A stretch of 64,000 nt of DNA from assembly GCA_907163375.1 (NCBI GenBank), contig CAJQUW010004577.1:248001-312000 (forward strand), written 5' to 3'. Below the pieces are notes generated by a model. The model did no database searches and was not told the origin of the DNA. It saw only the letters and a list, made by a program, of their open reading frames with translations. The DNA is from Prostheceraeus crozeri. Its lineage: Eukaryota; Platyhelminthes; Polycladida; Euryleptidae. Every line of letters starts with the position of its first letter. Position 1 is the stretch's first letter. The position numbers and the translations under genes were made by a program. Of the stretch, positions 1-13,200 are shown in pieces.

Positions 1-3000
1 TTTGATGTCTAATTTAGCCATCCATTTAGTTTTGAGGTCAAATTTAGCCATCCATTTAGTTTTGCGGTAAAATTCAGCCATCCATTTAGTTTTGCGGTAT
101 AATTTAGCCATCCATTTAGTTTTGAGGTCTAATTTAGCCATCCATTTAGTTTTGCGGTATAATTTAGCCATCCATTTAGTTTTGAGGTCTAATTTAGCCA
201 TCCATTTAGTTTTGAGGTCTAATTTAGCCATCCATTTAGTTTTAAGGTCTAATTTAGCCATCCATTTAGTTTTGCGGTATAATTTAGCCATCCATTTAGT
301 TTTGAGGTCTAATTTAGCCATCTATTTAGTTTTGCGGTATAATTTAGCCATCCATTTAGTTTTGAGGTATAATTTAGCCATCCATTTAGTTTTGAGGTCT
401 AATTTAGCCATCCATTTAGTTTTAAGGTCTAATTTAGCCATCCATTTAGTTTTAAGGTCTAATTTAGCCATCCATTTAGTTTTGCGGTAAAATTCAGCCA
501 TCCATTTAGTTTTGATGTCTAATTTAGCCATCTATTTAGTTTTGAGGTCTAATTTAGCCATCCATTTAGTTTTGAGGTATAATTTAGCCATCCATTTAGT
601 TTTGCGGTATAATTTAGCCATCCATTTAGTTTTGAGGTCTAATTTAGCCATCCATTTAGTTTTAAGGTCTAATTTAGCCATCCATTTAGTTTTAAGGTCT
701 AATTTAGCCATCCATTTAGTTTTGAGGTCTAATTTAGCCATCCATTTAGTTTTGCGGTTATAATTTAGCCATCCATTTAGTTTTGATGTCTAATTTAGCC
801 ATCCATTTAGTTTTGAGGTCTAATTTAGCCATCCATTTAGTTTTGCGGTAAAATTTAGCCATCCATTTAGTTTTGATGTCTAATTTAGCCATCCATTTAA
901 TTTTGAGGTCTAATTGGGCCATCCATTTAGTTTTGCGGTAAAATTTAGCCATCCATTTAGTTTTGAGGTCTAATTTAGCCATCCATTTAGTTTTGATGTC
1001 TAATTTAGCCATCCATTTAGTTTTGAGGTCTAATTTAGCCATCCATTTAGTTTTGATGTCTAATTTAGCCATCCATTTAGTTTTGAGGTCTAAGTTAGCC
1101 ATCCATTTAGTTTTGCGGTATAATTTAGCCATCCATTTAGTTTTGAGGTCTAATTTAGCCATCCATTTAGTTTTGATGTCTAATTTAGCCATCCATTTAG
1201 TTTTGCGGTATAATTTAGCCATCCATTTAGTTTTGATGTCTAATTTAGCCATCCATTTAGTTTTGAGGTCTAATTTAGCCATCCATTTAGTTTTGCGGTA
1301 TAATTTAGCCATCTATTTAGTTTTGAGGTCTAATTTAGCCATCCATTTAGTTTTGAGGTCTAATTTAGCCATCCATTTAGTTTTCCGGTAAAATTCAGCC
1401 ATCCATTTAGTTTTGAGGTCAAATTTAGCCATCCATTTAGTTTTGCGGTAAAATTCAGCCATCCATTTAGTTTTGAGGTCTAATTTAGCCATCCATTTAG
1501 TTTTGAGGTCTAATTTAGCCATCCATTTAGTTTTAAGGTCTAATTTAGCCATCTATTTAGTTTTGCGGTATAATTTAGCCATCCATTTAGTTTTGAGGTC
1601 TAATTTAGCCATCCATTTAGTTTTGAGGTCTAATTTAGCCATCCATTTAGTTTTGAGGTCTAATTTAGCCATCCATTTAGTTTGAGGTCTAATTTAGCCA
1701 TCCATTTAGTTTTGATGTCTAATTTAGCCATCCATTTAGTTTTAAGGTCTAATTTAGCCATCCATTTAGTTTTGAGGTCTAATTTAGCCATCCATTTAGT
1801 TTTGCGGTAAAATTCAGCCATCCATTTAGTTTTGATGTCTAATTTAGCCATCTATTTAGTTTTGAGGTCTAATTTAGCCATCCATTTAGTTTTGAGGTCT
1901 AATTTAGCCATCCATTTAGTTTTAAGGTCTAATTTCGCCATCCATTTAGTTTTAAGGTCTAATTTAGCCATCCATTTAGTTTTGAGGTCTAATTTAGCCA
2001 TCCATTTAGTTTTGCGGTCTAATTTAGCCATCCATTTAGTTTTGAGGTCTAATTTAGCCATCCATTTAGTTTTGCGGTAAAATTTAGCCATCCATTTAGT
2101 TTTGCGGTAAAATTTAGCCATCCATTTAGTTTTGATGTCTAATTTAGCCATCCATTTAGTTTTGAGGTCTAATTTAGCCATCCATTTAGTTTTGCGGTAA
2201 AATTTAGCCATCCACTTAGTTTTGAGGTCTAATTTAGCCATCCATTTAGTTTTAAGGTCTAATTTAGCCATCCATTTAGTTTTAAGGTCTAATTTAGCCA
2301 TCCATTTAGTTTTGCGGTAAAATTTAGCCATCCATTTAGTTTTGAGGTCTAATTTAGCCATCCATTTAGTTTTGATGTCTAATTTAGCCATCCATTTAGT
2401 TTTGAGGTCTAATTTAGCCATCCATTTAGTTTTGAGGTCTAATTTAGCCATCCATTTAGTTTTGCGGTAAAATTTAGCCATCCATTTAGTTTTGATGTCT
2501 AATTTAGCAATCCATTTAGTTTTAAGGTCTAATTTAGCCATCCATTTAGTTTTGCGGTAAAATTTAGCCATCTATTTAGTTTTGAGGTCTAATTTAGCCA
2601 TCCATTTACTTTTGAGGTCTAATTTAGCCATCCATTTAGTTTTGCGGTAAAATTCAGCCATCCATTTAGTTTTGAGGTCAAATTTAGCCATCCATTTAGT
2701 TTTAAGGTCTAATTTAGCCATCTATTTAGTTTTGAGGTCTAATTTAGCCATCCATTTAGTTTGAGGTCTAATTTAGCCATCCATTTAGTTTTGATGTCTA
2801 ATTTAGCCATCCATTTAGTTTTGAGGTCTAATTTAGCCATCCATTTAGTTTTGAGGTCTAATTTAGCCATCCATTTAGTTTTGCGGTAAAATTCAGCCAT
2901 CCATTTAGTTTTGATGTCTAATTTAGCCATCTATTTAGTTTTGAGGTCTAATTTAGCCATCCATTTAGTTTTGAGGTCTAATTTAGCCATCCATTTAGTT

Positions 3001-3297
3001 TTAAGGTCTAATTTAGCCATCCATTTAGTTTTAAGGTCTAATTTAGCCATCCATTTAGTTTTGAGGTCTAATTTAGCCATCCATTTAGTTTTGCTGTATA
3101 ATTTAGCCATCCATTTAGTTTTGAGGTCTAATTTAGCCATCCATTTAGTTTTGCGGTAAAATTTAGCCATCCATTTAGTTTTGCGGTAAAATTTAGCCAT
3201 CCATTTAGTTTTGATGTCTAATTTAGCCATCCATTTATTTTTGAGGTCTAATTTAGCCTTCCATTTACTTTTGCGGTAAAATTTAGCCATCCATTTC
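1..3297. repeat. 30-bp minisatellite array, about 110 units, open at left edge
   Basis: Head-to-tail 30-bp units share the core aatttagccatccatttagt followed by a variable ten-base linker (ttttgaggtc, ttttgcggta, ttttgatgtc, ttttaaggtc types). Because 30 is a multiple of 3 and the core lacks stops, both strands stay open and give artificial ten-residue repeat proteins (NLAIHLVLRS-like on plus, MAKLDLKTKW-like on minus). No splice sites or start context suggest these are made. Linker variants recur in blocks: the stretch ending at 1851 recurs 1079 bp later (ending 2930), each block carrying the same one-base-short unit, and a related block lies 1320 bp earlier. That indicates higher-order duplication by unequal exchange. 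The array begins before the window and ends abruptly at about 3297. Confidence 0.98.
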
Positions 3298-3684
3298 TAG
3301 TTTTGCATTCAATTTCTCTTGGCATCTTGGAAACTCCAAATGAAACCGCCAAATTCACGAGTCATAGAATCTAAGTTAACCTTACTTTTAGAAAACCATG
3401 TTATCTAACGCTTGCCGTAATAGTTTGAGTTGGAAGTTGTATCTCATATTGGTAAACATCGCTGTGCGAGTATTAATGTTTTACATTCGTGCATCGGGTA
3501 GTTCCAGTGATCTTTAAATTTAAGGTGTTGAGTAACTAGTCTTTCGAATGATCTTAGAAATTTGGGAAATCGAGTAGGAGTAGTTCGAATGAGCTTAGAA
3601 ATTTCGGATATTGAGCTTCGAATAGCCAATGATCTCGAACATCGGGTCATCGGGAACACTCGCACACTCCTGATGTCAGCTTAC
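3298..3684. other. Non-coding stretch between minisatellite and exon
   Basis: AT-rich single-copy-looking DNA. A 73-codon minus-strand open frame (3444-3665) carries no recognisable domain or paired splice signals. Probably intron downstream of the exon at 3685-3814. Confidence 0.5.
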
Positions 3685-3814
3685 CTGCGATGCCTGACGT
3701 TTTGAATCACGATATTCTTTGTCGAGGATAGCACGCACATGTTTCTTTCTATTTACGAGATTAGTAATCAAAACATTCCATTCTTCTAGAGAATCTAGCT
3801 CCGGAAAGTCGACA
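3685..3814 (-). CDS. Internal host exon, unknown protein
   Basis: Read on the minus strand, this 130-bp segment is bounded by a textbook acceptor (pyrimidine tract ending cttcttttcag) and a strong donor (TCGCAG followed by GTAAGC). It is open in one frame, needing two bases from the previous exon and ending on a codon boundary. The product is VDFPELDSLEEWNVLITNLV followed by a basic helical stretch ending KRQASQ. Composition is charged and probably alpha-helical, with no cysteines or membrane segment. I do not recognise the family. No neighbouring exon can be joined to it with certainty; the candidate signal-peptide exon at 6772-7077 lies upstream on the same strand and could belong to the same gene. 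Splice signals are seen; function is unknown. Confidence 0.6.
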
Positions 3815-4963
3815 CTGAAAAGAAGAATGAGAAAACATAGATAAAGATGCGAAAACAGACGCACATTTATAAACAAATATGAAATCTTATTTTATAAGAA
3901 TGAAAAAGCCAGAAGAAACCGGAAGAAGCATTTAACATTACATCACTTTCAGGTAATGCCAGAAAACTCCAGACACGAATGACTAGAATTTTTATTCAAA
4001 CTTTAAATCATTGGCATTCCGATCCGATTTCACAAAATTCCGCTATTTGCCACGTGGGGAAGCATGCAGCATCAATAAGACGAAGTTGTCAACTGACGCT
4101 ATTTCACATAACCTCGTTTCGGCTGTCATTTAGACAGTAAATGTATTCCGTCTAGTGTGACTAATATTTGTAATTCAATTATCACAGATCATATGGCAGC
4201 AGGTGAATTTAACGGCAAGTAGCGACATAATCATGTCAATGTGACACTGACAATTACATAAGAAATGAATAGCAAGTAAATCTCAAGTTGGCGAGTCGGA
4301 AATGAACCGAAGGGCACGTCAATCAATTAATGTTCAGCCATAGCTCCTGATTACATGTTCACAAATTCGACGAGAACTTGATCATTTTCATCAGTTACGT
4401 ATTTGCTAATCAGACCACGGAGGTCGGTATGTCACCTAACCGGTGATTGCAGCAGATAGGAAGCGCATAAACCAGCTTAGGAATGCAGTGCATGAGTCAA
4501 TATAGTAAAGATAGCGAATCTCAAATACAATGAATTCTCGCGCAGTTTAAAGAGAGTTTCAGTATTTATGAAAAATAACAGCTGTGTACCAGAACCGACT
4601 GGAAATACACAGGCAACACCATACATTTCAATATACTGTAGTGTAGGATAAAATTCATTCCTATCGTTTACCTGAAAAGATCGTATACAGACTTGCAAGT
4701 CAACCGAGAATAGTAAGTGAAGTCCATAAAAAAATATAAGTGAAGTCCATAGACTATTGAGTGATGGAGTATCTGTAACAGAATCGATAATTGGTCGCAG
4801 CGAATCCTAGCTTGAACTTTATTTTATATATTACCGGCGATGATGGTATTTGATCCGAAGATGCCATAGCAAGGCTGCGCTTGAAATCTAAGTCCATTAG
4901 TTTTTCCCTAGACTGCTCGGAGTTGATGTAGTCAGATTTTGCTGGAACGTTGTGATGCGTTTG
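3815..4963. other. Intron or intergenic DNA
   Basis: No convincing gene. A 73-codon minus-strand frame at 4477-4698 follows an AG (gatcttttcag) and encodes a hydrophobic tail, but it lacks a supporting donor or homology, so it is not called. Confidence 0.4.
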
Positions 4964-5040
4964 ATCAGGATGCCCTGTCAGACAACCTTCGATGACACAG
5001 TTGGGGATCGATCACACGACCAAAAGGCCAAATCCCTGGC
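4964..5040 (-). repeat. Degenerate tRNA-derived SINE copy
   Basis: The reverse complement resembles the middle of the SINE at 5093-5270: a gatcgatcccc B-box region, then a diverged 'gtgtcat.gaag' block and a 'catcctg' end. Heavily mutated, so an older insertion of the same family. Confidence 0.5.
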
Positions 5041-5092
5041 CATCGTGCGACATGGAGTATACAGTACGTAAGTGTTTTACTTTTTTCACGTG

Positions 5093-5270
5093 TGGTCTCC
5101 GTGGCACAGTGGTTAAGTGCTTGGACTAGGGATCTCTTGGTCCAGAGGTCGAGCCCCGAAGGTGTCATTGGAAGTCGGCAGGAAGGGTATCCGGACTACA
5201 ACGCTCCATAAGTCTGACTATGTTAGCACCATCCAAGCACCAAGTATGGGGAGTAGCGACGTAAAAAAAA
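5093..5270 (+). repeat. tRNA-derived SINE, near full length
   Basis: Starts tggtctccgtggcacagtgg. A polymerase III A-box (TGGCACAGTGGTTAAGTGC) is followed about 40 bp later by a B-box-like GGTCGAGCCCC. The body contains gtgtcattggaagtcggcag and the conserved 3' block ccatccaagcaccaagtatg, ending gacgt plus an A run. At least six other copies or fragments occur in this window (4964, 6535, 22050, 33032, 38191, 53762), which defines the family without a database. The tRNA origin is inferred from box spacing. Confidence 0.85.
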
Positions 5271-5279
5271 AGTTGCATG

Positions 5280-6534
5280 CTAATGAACTACAGTTGAGCT
5301 AGGAACTGTAAGCAACTTGGCAAGGTTGTCCAGGTATAGCAATCTTGAACTTGAATACATTAGTGTTGCGTAGGAAAGTGTTAAAGAGCATATTAGACTG
5401 ACGTTAAAGATATCAACGGCCCTGTTACTGTAATTGACATCACCGACCAATACAGCCAGCAAGTTGCTGTAAGTGATGTTGCAGAAGAGGTGATCTTCTT
5501 CATACGATGACATGCAATGAACAACCGTTCTCCTGGTAATGCACAGCAGGCAGTTACGCCACCGAATACTTGTCAATCTCCATCAAAGAAAACGAAAATT
5601 TGTACATGGAACAGAGGGATAGTTAACGAGTTTTGAATGTCAAACGCCTACCGCACGTGAGGAATAATTTCAAAGTTAGGATGGAGGAATTCAAAATGGC
5701 ATTCACAGAGCTGCACTGATAAAAACATTGATAGAAACACGAGGAATGTGTTAGATGATCATCAAGTTTTCATTAATGTTGATAATGAAGGCATTTAACT
5801 ATTGCTTTTGAAATATGATAAAAACTAAAGCTCCGCTTGAAATATTGAGAAAATAAACTAAACAGATATCATCATAAAATTCCGACAAACATAACGTGAA
5901 AAGTTGACGGACAAGTATTTATCAGTATTAGCTTCATCGTTGGTGTTTTCGCTCAAATATTATGGTCATCAGTATTTGAAATTTGCAAAATTGACCTTCG
6001 ATATAACATCGTATATAAAACATGATTTGTGATATTTCATATGGTCCTGCCTATCCTCTAAACATTGTTTTTCTGAGTTAATCTCAAATAGTTCTTCATT
6101 ATTCCAATACTCCGTTTTTGAAAATTCAATTATAGAAATCCAGGCAAGAAATTAATGATCATAAAGCAACCATAATGGAGATCATTCTAGAATCAACTGA
6201 ACATGAAATGCTGATGAAACCAGGATAAAAGTTAAAATATAAAACTTGGTCATTCAAGCTCTCGGCGATTCGAACATTTCCATCACCGCATAGCAATGGC
6301 TAAATTCAAAATGAATCATTAAAATCTATACTATCAGGGATCCCAACTCAGACCTCATAAAAACTCCGAGAAATTGTGAAAAACGAGGTGAAAAACGAGG
6401 CTTGAGTATAAAATTTGAAATAATTGTGATGATTAATTTCCTTCCAAAAAATTGGGACGACTGACTGCTATTCCCTCACTAGTGGCTTGTGCGATACTAA
6501 TATGGTCACACTTTCCGAGAGCATTGTGACATCT
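5280..6534. other. Intron or intergenic DNA
   Basis: AT-rich. The minus-strand frame at 5280-5576 shows no domain or splice pair. Nothing else supported. Confidence 0.4.
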
Positions 6535-6617
6535 TTAGTCCGGAAGTCTTCCTACCGACTTCCAAATGACACTCGGCCTAAAGGCTTGAACCCTCAACCA
6601 TTGGCCACAGAGACTGT
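6535..6617 (-). repeat. Diverged SINE fragment
   Basis: The reverse complement matches the SINE family from the tggccacag head through the B-box region to ggaagtcggtaggaag and the cttccggact end, with many substitutions. Older than the copies at 5093 and 53762. Confidence 0.65.
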
Positions 6618-6771
6618 TTCATTAGTAATACAGTATACTCCCATTATAATGTACACCGAACAGACCAAATTAAATGTCCGTTATATCAAGGGTAACTTTG
6701 TGCATCAAACATGTAACAAAGAATTTTGAATATGTACGTTAGAAGCTATAGTACGCTGCATCCCATGCACG

Positions 6772-7077
6772 TTATAGCGAGATCATACATGTACTGTAGT
6801 TATCTAAAAGTTCAACACAATTTTCGAATGTTTCATTACACAGGCAGCATTCCTCACCATGAGCAGCTCGATGAATGCAATGAAGCAATGAAGGAAGATG
6901 GTTGTCTAATTCAGTAAATATTCTCCGTATGTTCCATATTTCATCAAAATCAGTGGACTTTCGTGTGATGAGAGTCATGCGCCGATTACATTGCGTCAAA
7001 ACATTATATGCTATTAATAGAAAAGTCAGCAAAAAGAAAGGACCTGTCATTTTTAAGAGAAGCAGACGTGACAACAA
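6772..7077 (-). CDS. Possible first exon of a secreted or membrane protein
   Basis: A minus-strand frame of 101 codons opens with a plausible signal peptide: MLSRLLLLKMTGPFFLLTF then LLIAYNVLTQC, a hydrophobic core with a small-residue end. The mature part is polar and then cysteine-rich (LHC, EECCLC, ENC, STC). A good donor (CATG followed by GTGAGG) lies inside the frame after residues HRAAHG, so the true exon may stop near 6851 and the cysteine tail may be spurious. Alternatively the whole frame is a short secreted cysteine-containing protein. No homologue is recognised, and in AT-rich DNA a hydrophobic start can arise by chance. Confidence 0.33.
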   Translation of the reverse strand: MLSRLLLLKMTGPFFLLTFLLIAYNVLTQCNRRMTLITRKSTDFDEIWNIRRIFTELDNHLPSLLHCIHRAAHGEECCLCNETFENCVELLDNYSTCMISL

Positions 7078-7079
7078 TA

Positions 7080-10000
7080 TTCGGAGTGAGTCAAAAATGA
7101 CTCTCGGTGCTTCTAGTGTTCAAGACCTTCAAACATTCAAAGAGGAGCACATGGACCAATAGGGGTTAACGTCCAGATCCACCGAAGAAGCGCTAATTCA
7201 GCAAAAAGTGAACTGGTGGGAAGTCCTCCCACGCAAATCCAATCAAGTTTGGCTCTAAGGAAGACCTAGAATAGTCAAAAGTTTGATTGCTTCAATATCT
7301 GCCGTTGGGAACGTGACATCTGCCCTTTTAAGGGCAAGCCATAGATTACTCAATGCATGCACATGTTTCATTAGAGTTATGCTCAGTATGATGGATTCGG
7401 AATGTGCCAGCGTCAATAACATCGACAATTTTCTTTATTTCTAGATAATATGCACTGTGATCACGTCGAATCATTCGTGAAATGGACCACCCCATTGCTT
7501 GGCAAAGAGAAATCTTGTGCAAGTCAAGGCCGCGTTAAATCACATCATCAGCCTAGTAATTGAATGCTGAACTGAAGCTTTACAAATTTGTCATAAGACA
7601 GCAGAAATATTCAAAATACTTTGCGAAAGTGGTGAACAGATTTAACTTCAATTCATTGTGTCCGAAGGATGATGATGCCAACCACTGTTCAAAAGAGATC
7701 TAACTCAATTTCATTTACATGCAGTTAACTAAGCCAGTGCTATGGTGAAAGCGGATGTCTCTGTAAGCGCAGTGAATAAAACGCTGTATCACTTATTATA
7801 TTACCTGAATATGTTCAATTGGCATTATGGTATTATGTTATATTCTTCATGGCCGCATGGCGATCTAGGTTTCAGCAGTGACATTCTTTGAAGTAGATTC
7901 ATTAGGCTTTTTTGGCAAAAATATCTAAATTGTGAAAAACAGTAACCATTTTCAAATGCTCAAATTCTGAAGGGTATTAGAGGCTATTGACGTGAATAAC
8001 TTCTACACAATTTCATTAAATAATTTCACTGAAATTTAAATGACAAATACATCATTTTTTACCCTTTACGTCATCAATCTTTTCAACCGATTAGACATAT
8101 TACTTAGTGATTAGACATATTAATCCCATAGAAATAGACAGTGTATGTCATCTGCTCCTTCGCCATGTCGATCAGAATCAGTATGGATACATGGAACAAC
8201 TAGTGCTCTAATCACATAAATTCATTATCATTTCATTTAATAGTTGTTGACATTTCAGAAAAGCTACTTGAGTGGAAATGGCTTCCCCAGTACGACAACC
8301 TCTGGTTTATTACAATATTCTGCTGATGTTGCGCATGCCCTGCCATTTATGGCTCCTGAATCACGGACAATGTATTGTTTACATCACGCCGTGCGAATGT
8401 CATTCTTCAGCAACTGTCGGCTTGCATTTCCTGCGAACATTAAAATCTTAATCAAAGACGAGAGACATTTTGGTGTTGTTTTAATGACTGAGGACGTATT
8501 CTAAGTGCTTGTAATAAATTGGATGAATTCTACTTTTCAGCATTGTTATTGATGCAATGAAGCACGGTGAGAGTCATAATTAAGATCTCTTCCTGTGAAA
8601 ACATTTTTATTGCAGCTCCCAACAGAAGACAAATTTTGCTATTGTTTCTTCACAATTGAAGCAGAAAACCATTTAGAGCAATTATATCAAAATGATTAAA
8701 ATTATTAAGACTTTTACAGGTCGCTTTGATTCAAGCTTATTATTAGCAGCTTTATTAGAGGGACAACAAAATTAGTTAATTATCACTTAATAAAGCAGTT
8801 AATAATCGTTGTGTGAGAAGCTCCTATGCCATGCAATTACCTTTCATTACTTTTGGTACTTTGTGGCATAGTCAGAGACTTCATATCTGAGGGATATGTA
8901 GATTATTGTTAGAAGCTTATCAAATGAGACAGTGCAAGTTCTTACGACATGTCAGGCAGACAACTATGACCGGAGACGTCCTGGATTTACTGGGATAACC
9001 CTGGTTTGGGCGCATTAGTCACGGCATTCCGAAAATGTTTTTCCGGTTATGTCTCATCTCAGTGTCAAAATTCAGTTATATTTTGTAATAGGCATTATTT
9101 TAGGCATGAAAGTTTTCTCGGACAGGTGATTCAAATTTGAAAAATTCATAAACACAGACACGCACTTGTGGATAACAATATAATCCACTTCCCTCAGTCG
9201 AGGAAAATTAACAATACATGATAGAGAAATATGCTTCACAGTATCAAAAAGCTCAGGGAACAATAAAATAAACCCAACAATAGAATAGTATTAATGATTA
9301 GATAAGTTATTGGAAAATTGTAGATGTCTACAGTACACACATGCTAGTGATAAACTGTAGGATAAATATGTAGTAAGAATCGGTTGTTGAACATGCGTGA
9401 AAGTAGCAAGGAGGTAGACAAAGAAGACAAGAAAGTAACGAAGATTACAAGTTGAAAGAAAACAAAAATTCTAAACATGGCAACAACATATACAAAAAGT
9501 CAAATAGATATTTCAGACAAGGATTACATGTTGAGATTGAAGACCACAACGCCACAATATGGGTTTGACGCTGCTACTCGTGGCAGAACTTAACAAGAAT
9601 CTCAACTGCTGCAAGTGTTGAAAATGATTGTGTTCATGGCTGAATACAAGAGGCAGTTTTTCAGTTTTCGTTTGTCGGAAGACAAGTTCTTCACTCCCAT
9701 TTTTTATAGCCGGTAATGATTATTTGCTATAACTACATGTAAACAAGAAAATTCAACAGAACGTGTTCGGCCATTCTCTTTAAAGATGTACATGACAGTG
9801 AACTAACAAAGAGAGATGAGAGATAGAATGATGATAAGTGAATTCACATTCGGATGAATTCACGTTCACGTTCGAGTGAATTTTTCTTGTTTTGAATTTT
9901 TTCTACAAACTGATACCAGGGACAAGTTGCTTCAAATACATATAAACAATTTATCATTAATATTCATTATTCAACAAAAACTAAAAAACACTATAGAATG

Positions 10001-10085
10001 TTCTTGTAACTTGGAGATGAATTTTATTACCGATAGCGCCCTTAGGATTGAATCTGTTGCAAGTGGAGAGATGTAGCCCCTAACT
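7080..10085. other. Intron or intergenic DNA, 3 kb
   Basis: No supported gene. The plus frame at 8244-8504 follows an acceptor-like tgacatttcag and is slightly less AT-rich, but it lacks a donor and any known motif. The remainder is AT-rich with short frames only. Confidence 0.4.
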
Positions 10086-10290
10086 CAAGCAGCGCTAAGA
10101 TCGAAAAGACTGACATGGCTTGGACATGTACGTCTTGAGGAGAACCATCCCCTCAAAAGGCATCGTGCATGCGAGTGGAGGGAAAAAGGAGCCGAGGCCG
10201 TCCGACGAAAACCTGACTGGCCAATGTGACCTGCGACATGAATACGAAGAGAGTGAATGCCTCGATGGTGAGCGACAGATAGGAAATGAA
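10086..10290 (+). pseudogene. LINE reverse transcriptase C-terminal relic
   Basis: The plus strand encodes KRLTWLGHVRLEE and, one base out of frame, GKRSRGRPTKT, a stop, then LANVTCDM and a ..VSDR end. This is the characteristic tail of many animal LINE polymerases (consensus RWLGHV...GKRSRGRPRKTW...DM...DR). GC content is above its surroundings. The frame change and internal stop show it is dead. Only about 200 bp survives, so clade assignment is not possible; RTE-like or CR1-like elements both carry this tail. Recognition rests on remembered consensus motifs. Confidence 0.75.
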
Positions 10291-13200
10291 AGAATATGAC
10301 TGAAAAAATTAAATTACTAAATCTGATCACCTTGCTTCAACCCAATTATTAAAACCGGAGTTGAGGTGCGGTGACAAACTGAAATTTAGTGACTTGGAAC
10401 TTTAACGGACATGTATTTGGGACGCTCTGTCAGCATCTGGTGATATTTGGCCAGTTACATACTTGAAAGTTATTAACATAGCACATATGAAATTGGTGCC
10501 GATTCAAGTCATCAAAACACAATATGAGCGAAGGCTTCAATTTTACTAGGAAAAATCGGACATGCTATTTCATATCAAATATTCAAAATTAAAATTTCTT
10601 CATCTAAAGAAATTTCTTCTGAAATATGTACTGCTTGAAAAACTTATAGTGGCTCAAGTGTAGCGTTGAATTCCATTTTAACAGTACAGAAAAAAATGAG
10701 AATCCAAAGCTGCAGTATGTAGTAGCATCTGTGTACTCTATAAAACAACAATGCCCAATGTTTCGGCTGTCACAGCCAACTTCAGGGGAGCGCGATGACA
10801 ATCTCACAAAGCCGATGCAAGAGATGCATGCCAACGATAATGTATACTGTCAGCGTGGTAACTTTCGAAATGCACGTTAAGAAAAATATCGAGTGCTATA
10901 TATTTACACTGATTATTATGCTGAATAATTGACAATAGCTGTCACATTTTCATCTTTAACAGACGACATAACTTTTGACTTCAAAGGCTCTTCGGACATT
11001 CAGAGGTGGAGGTTATGCGGTCATGTTCACTGAATTATTTTCTAAATCACAAGACCCAAGAAAAATTTGGCCATAAATCCATAGACGCATCAAACCAAAC
11101 AAACTATTAGTCATAATATTTGCACGTCAGTATTAGTGTTTAATCAATTCTTTAAGATTTCTCGATGTATTAATGTCACATTTGACTAACGCCTGATACT
11201 TGACACCTGGGCTGCTTACATAAATTAAATGGAATTTGTAGATTGCATAGACACCCATTAAGCAATCATAGCATCGCTAAGGGCCACGAATGTTTATTCA
11301 ACTGAAATAAATCAAACAGATAAGAAAAATCATCTGAAATGAATCTGTGTAAACATCATTTATGGATGAACTGGATAATGTTTGTCTGTATATTGATCAA
11401 CCACTTCAGATCATACAGCACATGACGTTTTCAAGCTCAAAATGTACAATGATGTACCTGGTGAAATAATTCGAAATCATTAAATCGTAATTTCAACTGA
11501 ATAGATTGAAAAACACTAACAAATAGATCAGTAATTGACTATCATTTTCCACTGCCTCTTGAAATGGAATGGCGGATGGACATAATAGATGATAGTTTTC
11601 GCCATAGCCATGATTAAAGCAAAGTGTGTTACAATAATACTGAAGGCATTTCCATACCATCAAATGACTCTAGTTGAAACATCTTTATAGGACGGGAGCT
11701 ACTGACACTTTCTTCCTAAATTCGCCCACAAAGGGCTTTATAACATGGATTTGTAGATCTTGAAACGATGAATACAAAAATCAAATTCTTCGGTGTCACA
11801 GCCAGTCGCTTTCGGTTGTAGGTAAGGTTTAAAGATTACCATTGGAATCCAATGGTAAAATTCAAGAAATATCTATGGATTGTGAAACACTTGGGAATTT
11901 TCCTACATTTTCTTTTGCAGAAAAGAAATTATTTATCAGAATGCCATGAAATTTGAAACATGATTGAGTTCAGAACATCAACTTCGATATAACAATTGAA
12001 GTGAGTCATATGATTCAGTATTTGATGCCTGAGAGCCTCTACAAAATAAGTAAAATCGCCAAACTTAAGTCAAAATATGAAATTTAATCATTTTGTAGAG
12101 GCTATGCAGTCGGCATTTAGTATCTACAATTCATCTCTACCAGATGAGATTTACTTATTTTTAACCAGCAACTTAATTCAGGCACAAAACGTCTCGTCGC
12201 TTCCCCGATGATGGACAAGGGGTCCTAGCTCCTGGGCCTGACAGCAAAAATGACGCTTGACAAACTGAAAGAGTTTCAAGATAAAAAGACAATGCTGCCT
12301 CACGATGGTTACCATATCGCATCAGAAAACAACAATAAGACGATTTCTTGCCAAACTGAAGCATCTACACTCAAACAATGAAAGACAGAAAAATTCCTTA
12401 AAAAATGGAGGGAGCTGAACTATTCAATCTCATTCTATGAATACTAAAAACTAAAAGTTGTTATTACGGGCCATCAGAGCGCCTTCATTTCAGGAGGCTG
12501 ATTCTATCAATAACATCAGACTTAAAATTTTTCAGCAGTACTTCACTTTCTCCTTTTTACTCGATCACGCATCATCTGGATTCTGAAGCTGTTTGAGCTA
12601 GAGATCGATAGCCGATCGGTGCATTGATGACAGATGATGATGACATAAAAAATTACTTGAGACAATTACATAGCAAGCTTTCAAGCATTGCGATTATCAC
12701 AGATTATAGTGCGGAGACATACACACTAATTTTTCTTGTCTTGAAGTTGCAATTTTGATATAAAAAACAGATAGAAATTGAATCAATTATTCAAGCCGGT
12801 GTCCGTGAAACATAAAAAATAAGCATGGTACAGAGAACGCATAACCAGTCCTTTTAAGGACTAATTTCATTTCATTTTCAGCATGTATTACATTATTCGT
12901 TAGCACTCCTTCCTTGCAGCTTACTCTTTTATTTTACAAAAGTTTCTTGAGAATTTTTTCTTTGTTGATTTATACTTAACAATTTCTATTTCTTTATGAT
13001 GCTTATTTTTTTATTCATTTATCATTTTTTTGCACAATTTTAGTATGCCATTAAAATCGCATTTCGCTAATGATTTCCAATAGTTAATCTTTCCGAATTT
13101 ATTGCCTTTTTATTGACACGATCTACACTTCGATATTTACTTGGTTAGTCTACTTTCTTATATTAAGTTAGGTAACAACGTGAATGACTATCCTAGTTCA

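Noticed and set aside
92-3290. Long repeat-protein frames on both strands in the minisatellite
   Set aside because: They follow from a stop-free 30-bp unit, shift frame at one-base indels and have no gene context.
4477-4698. Minus-strand exon VNDRNEFYPTLQYIEMYG
   Set aside because: An AG precedes it, but the immediately following GT and hydrophobic AT-driven tail make it unconvincing.
8244-8504. Plus-strand exon after tgacatttcag
   Set aside because: No donor, no recognisable domain and frame ambiguous.
12848-12863. Histone-type 3' stem-loop
   Set aside because: The 6-bp stem and 4-base loop fit roughly, but the flanks do not and no histone gene lies upstream.
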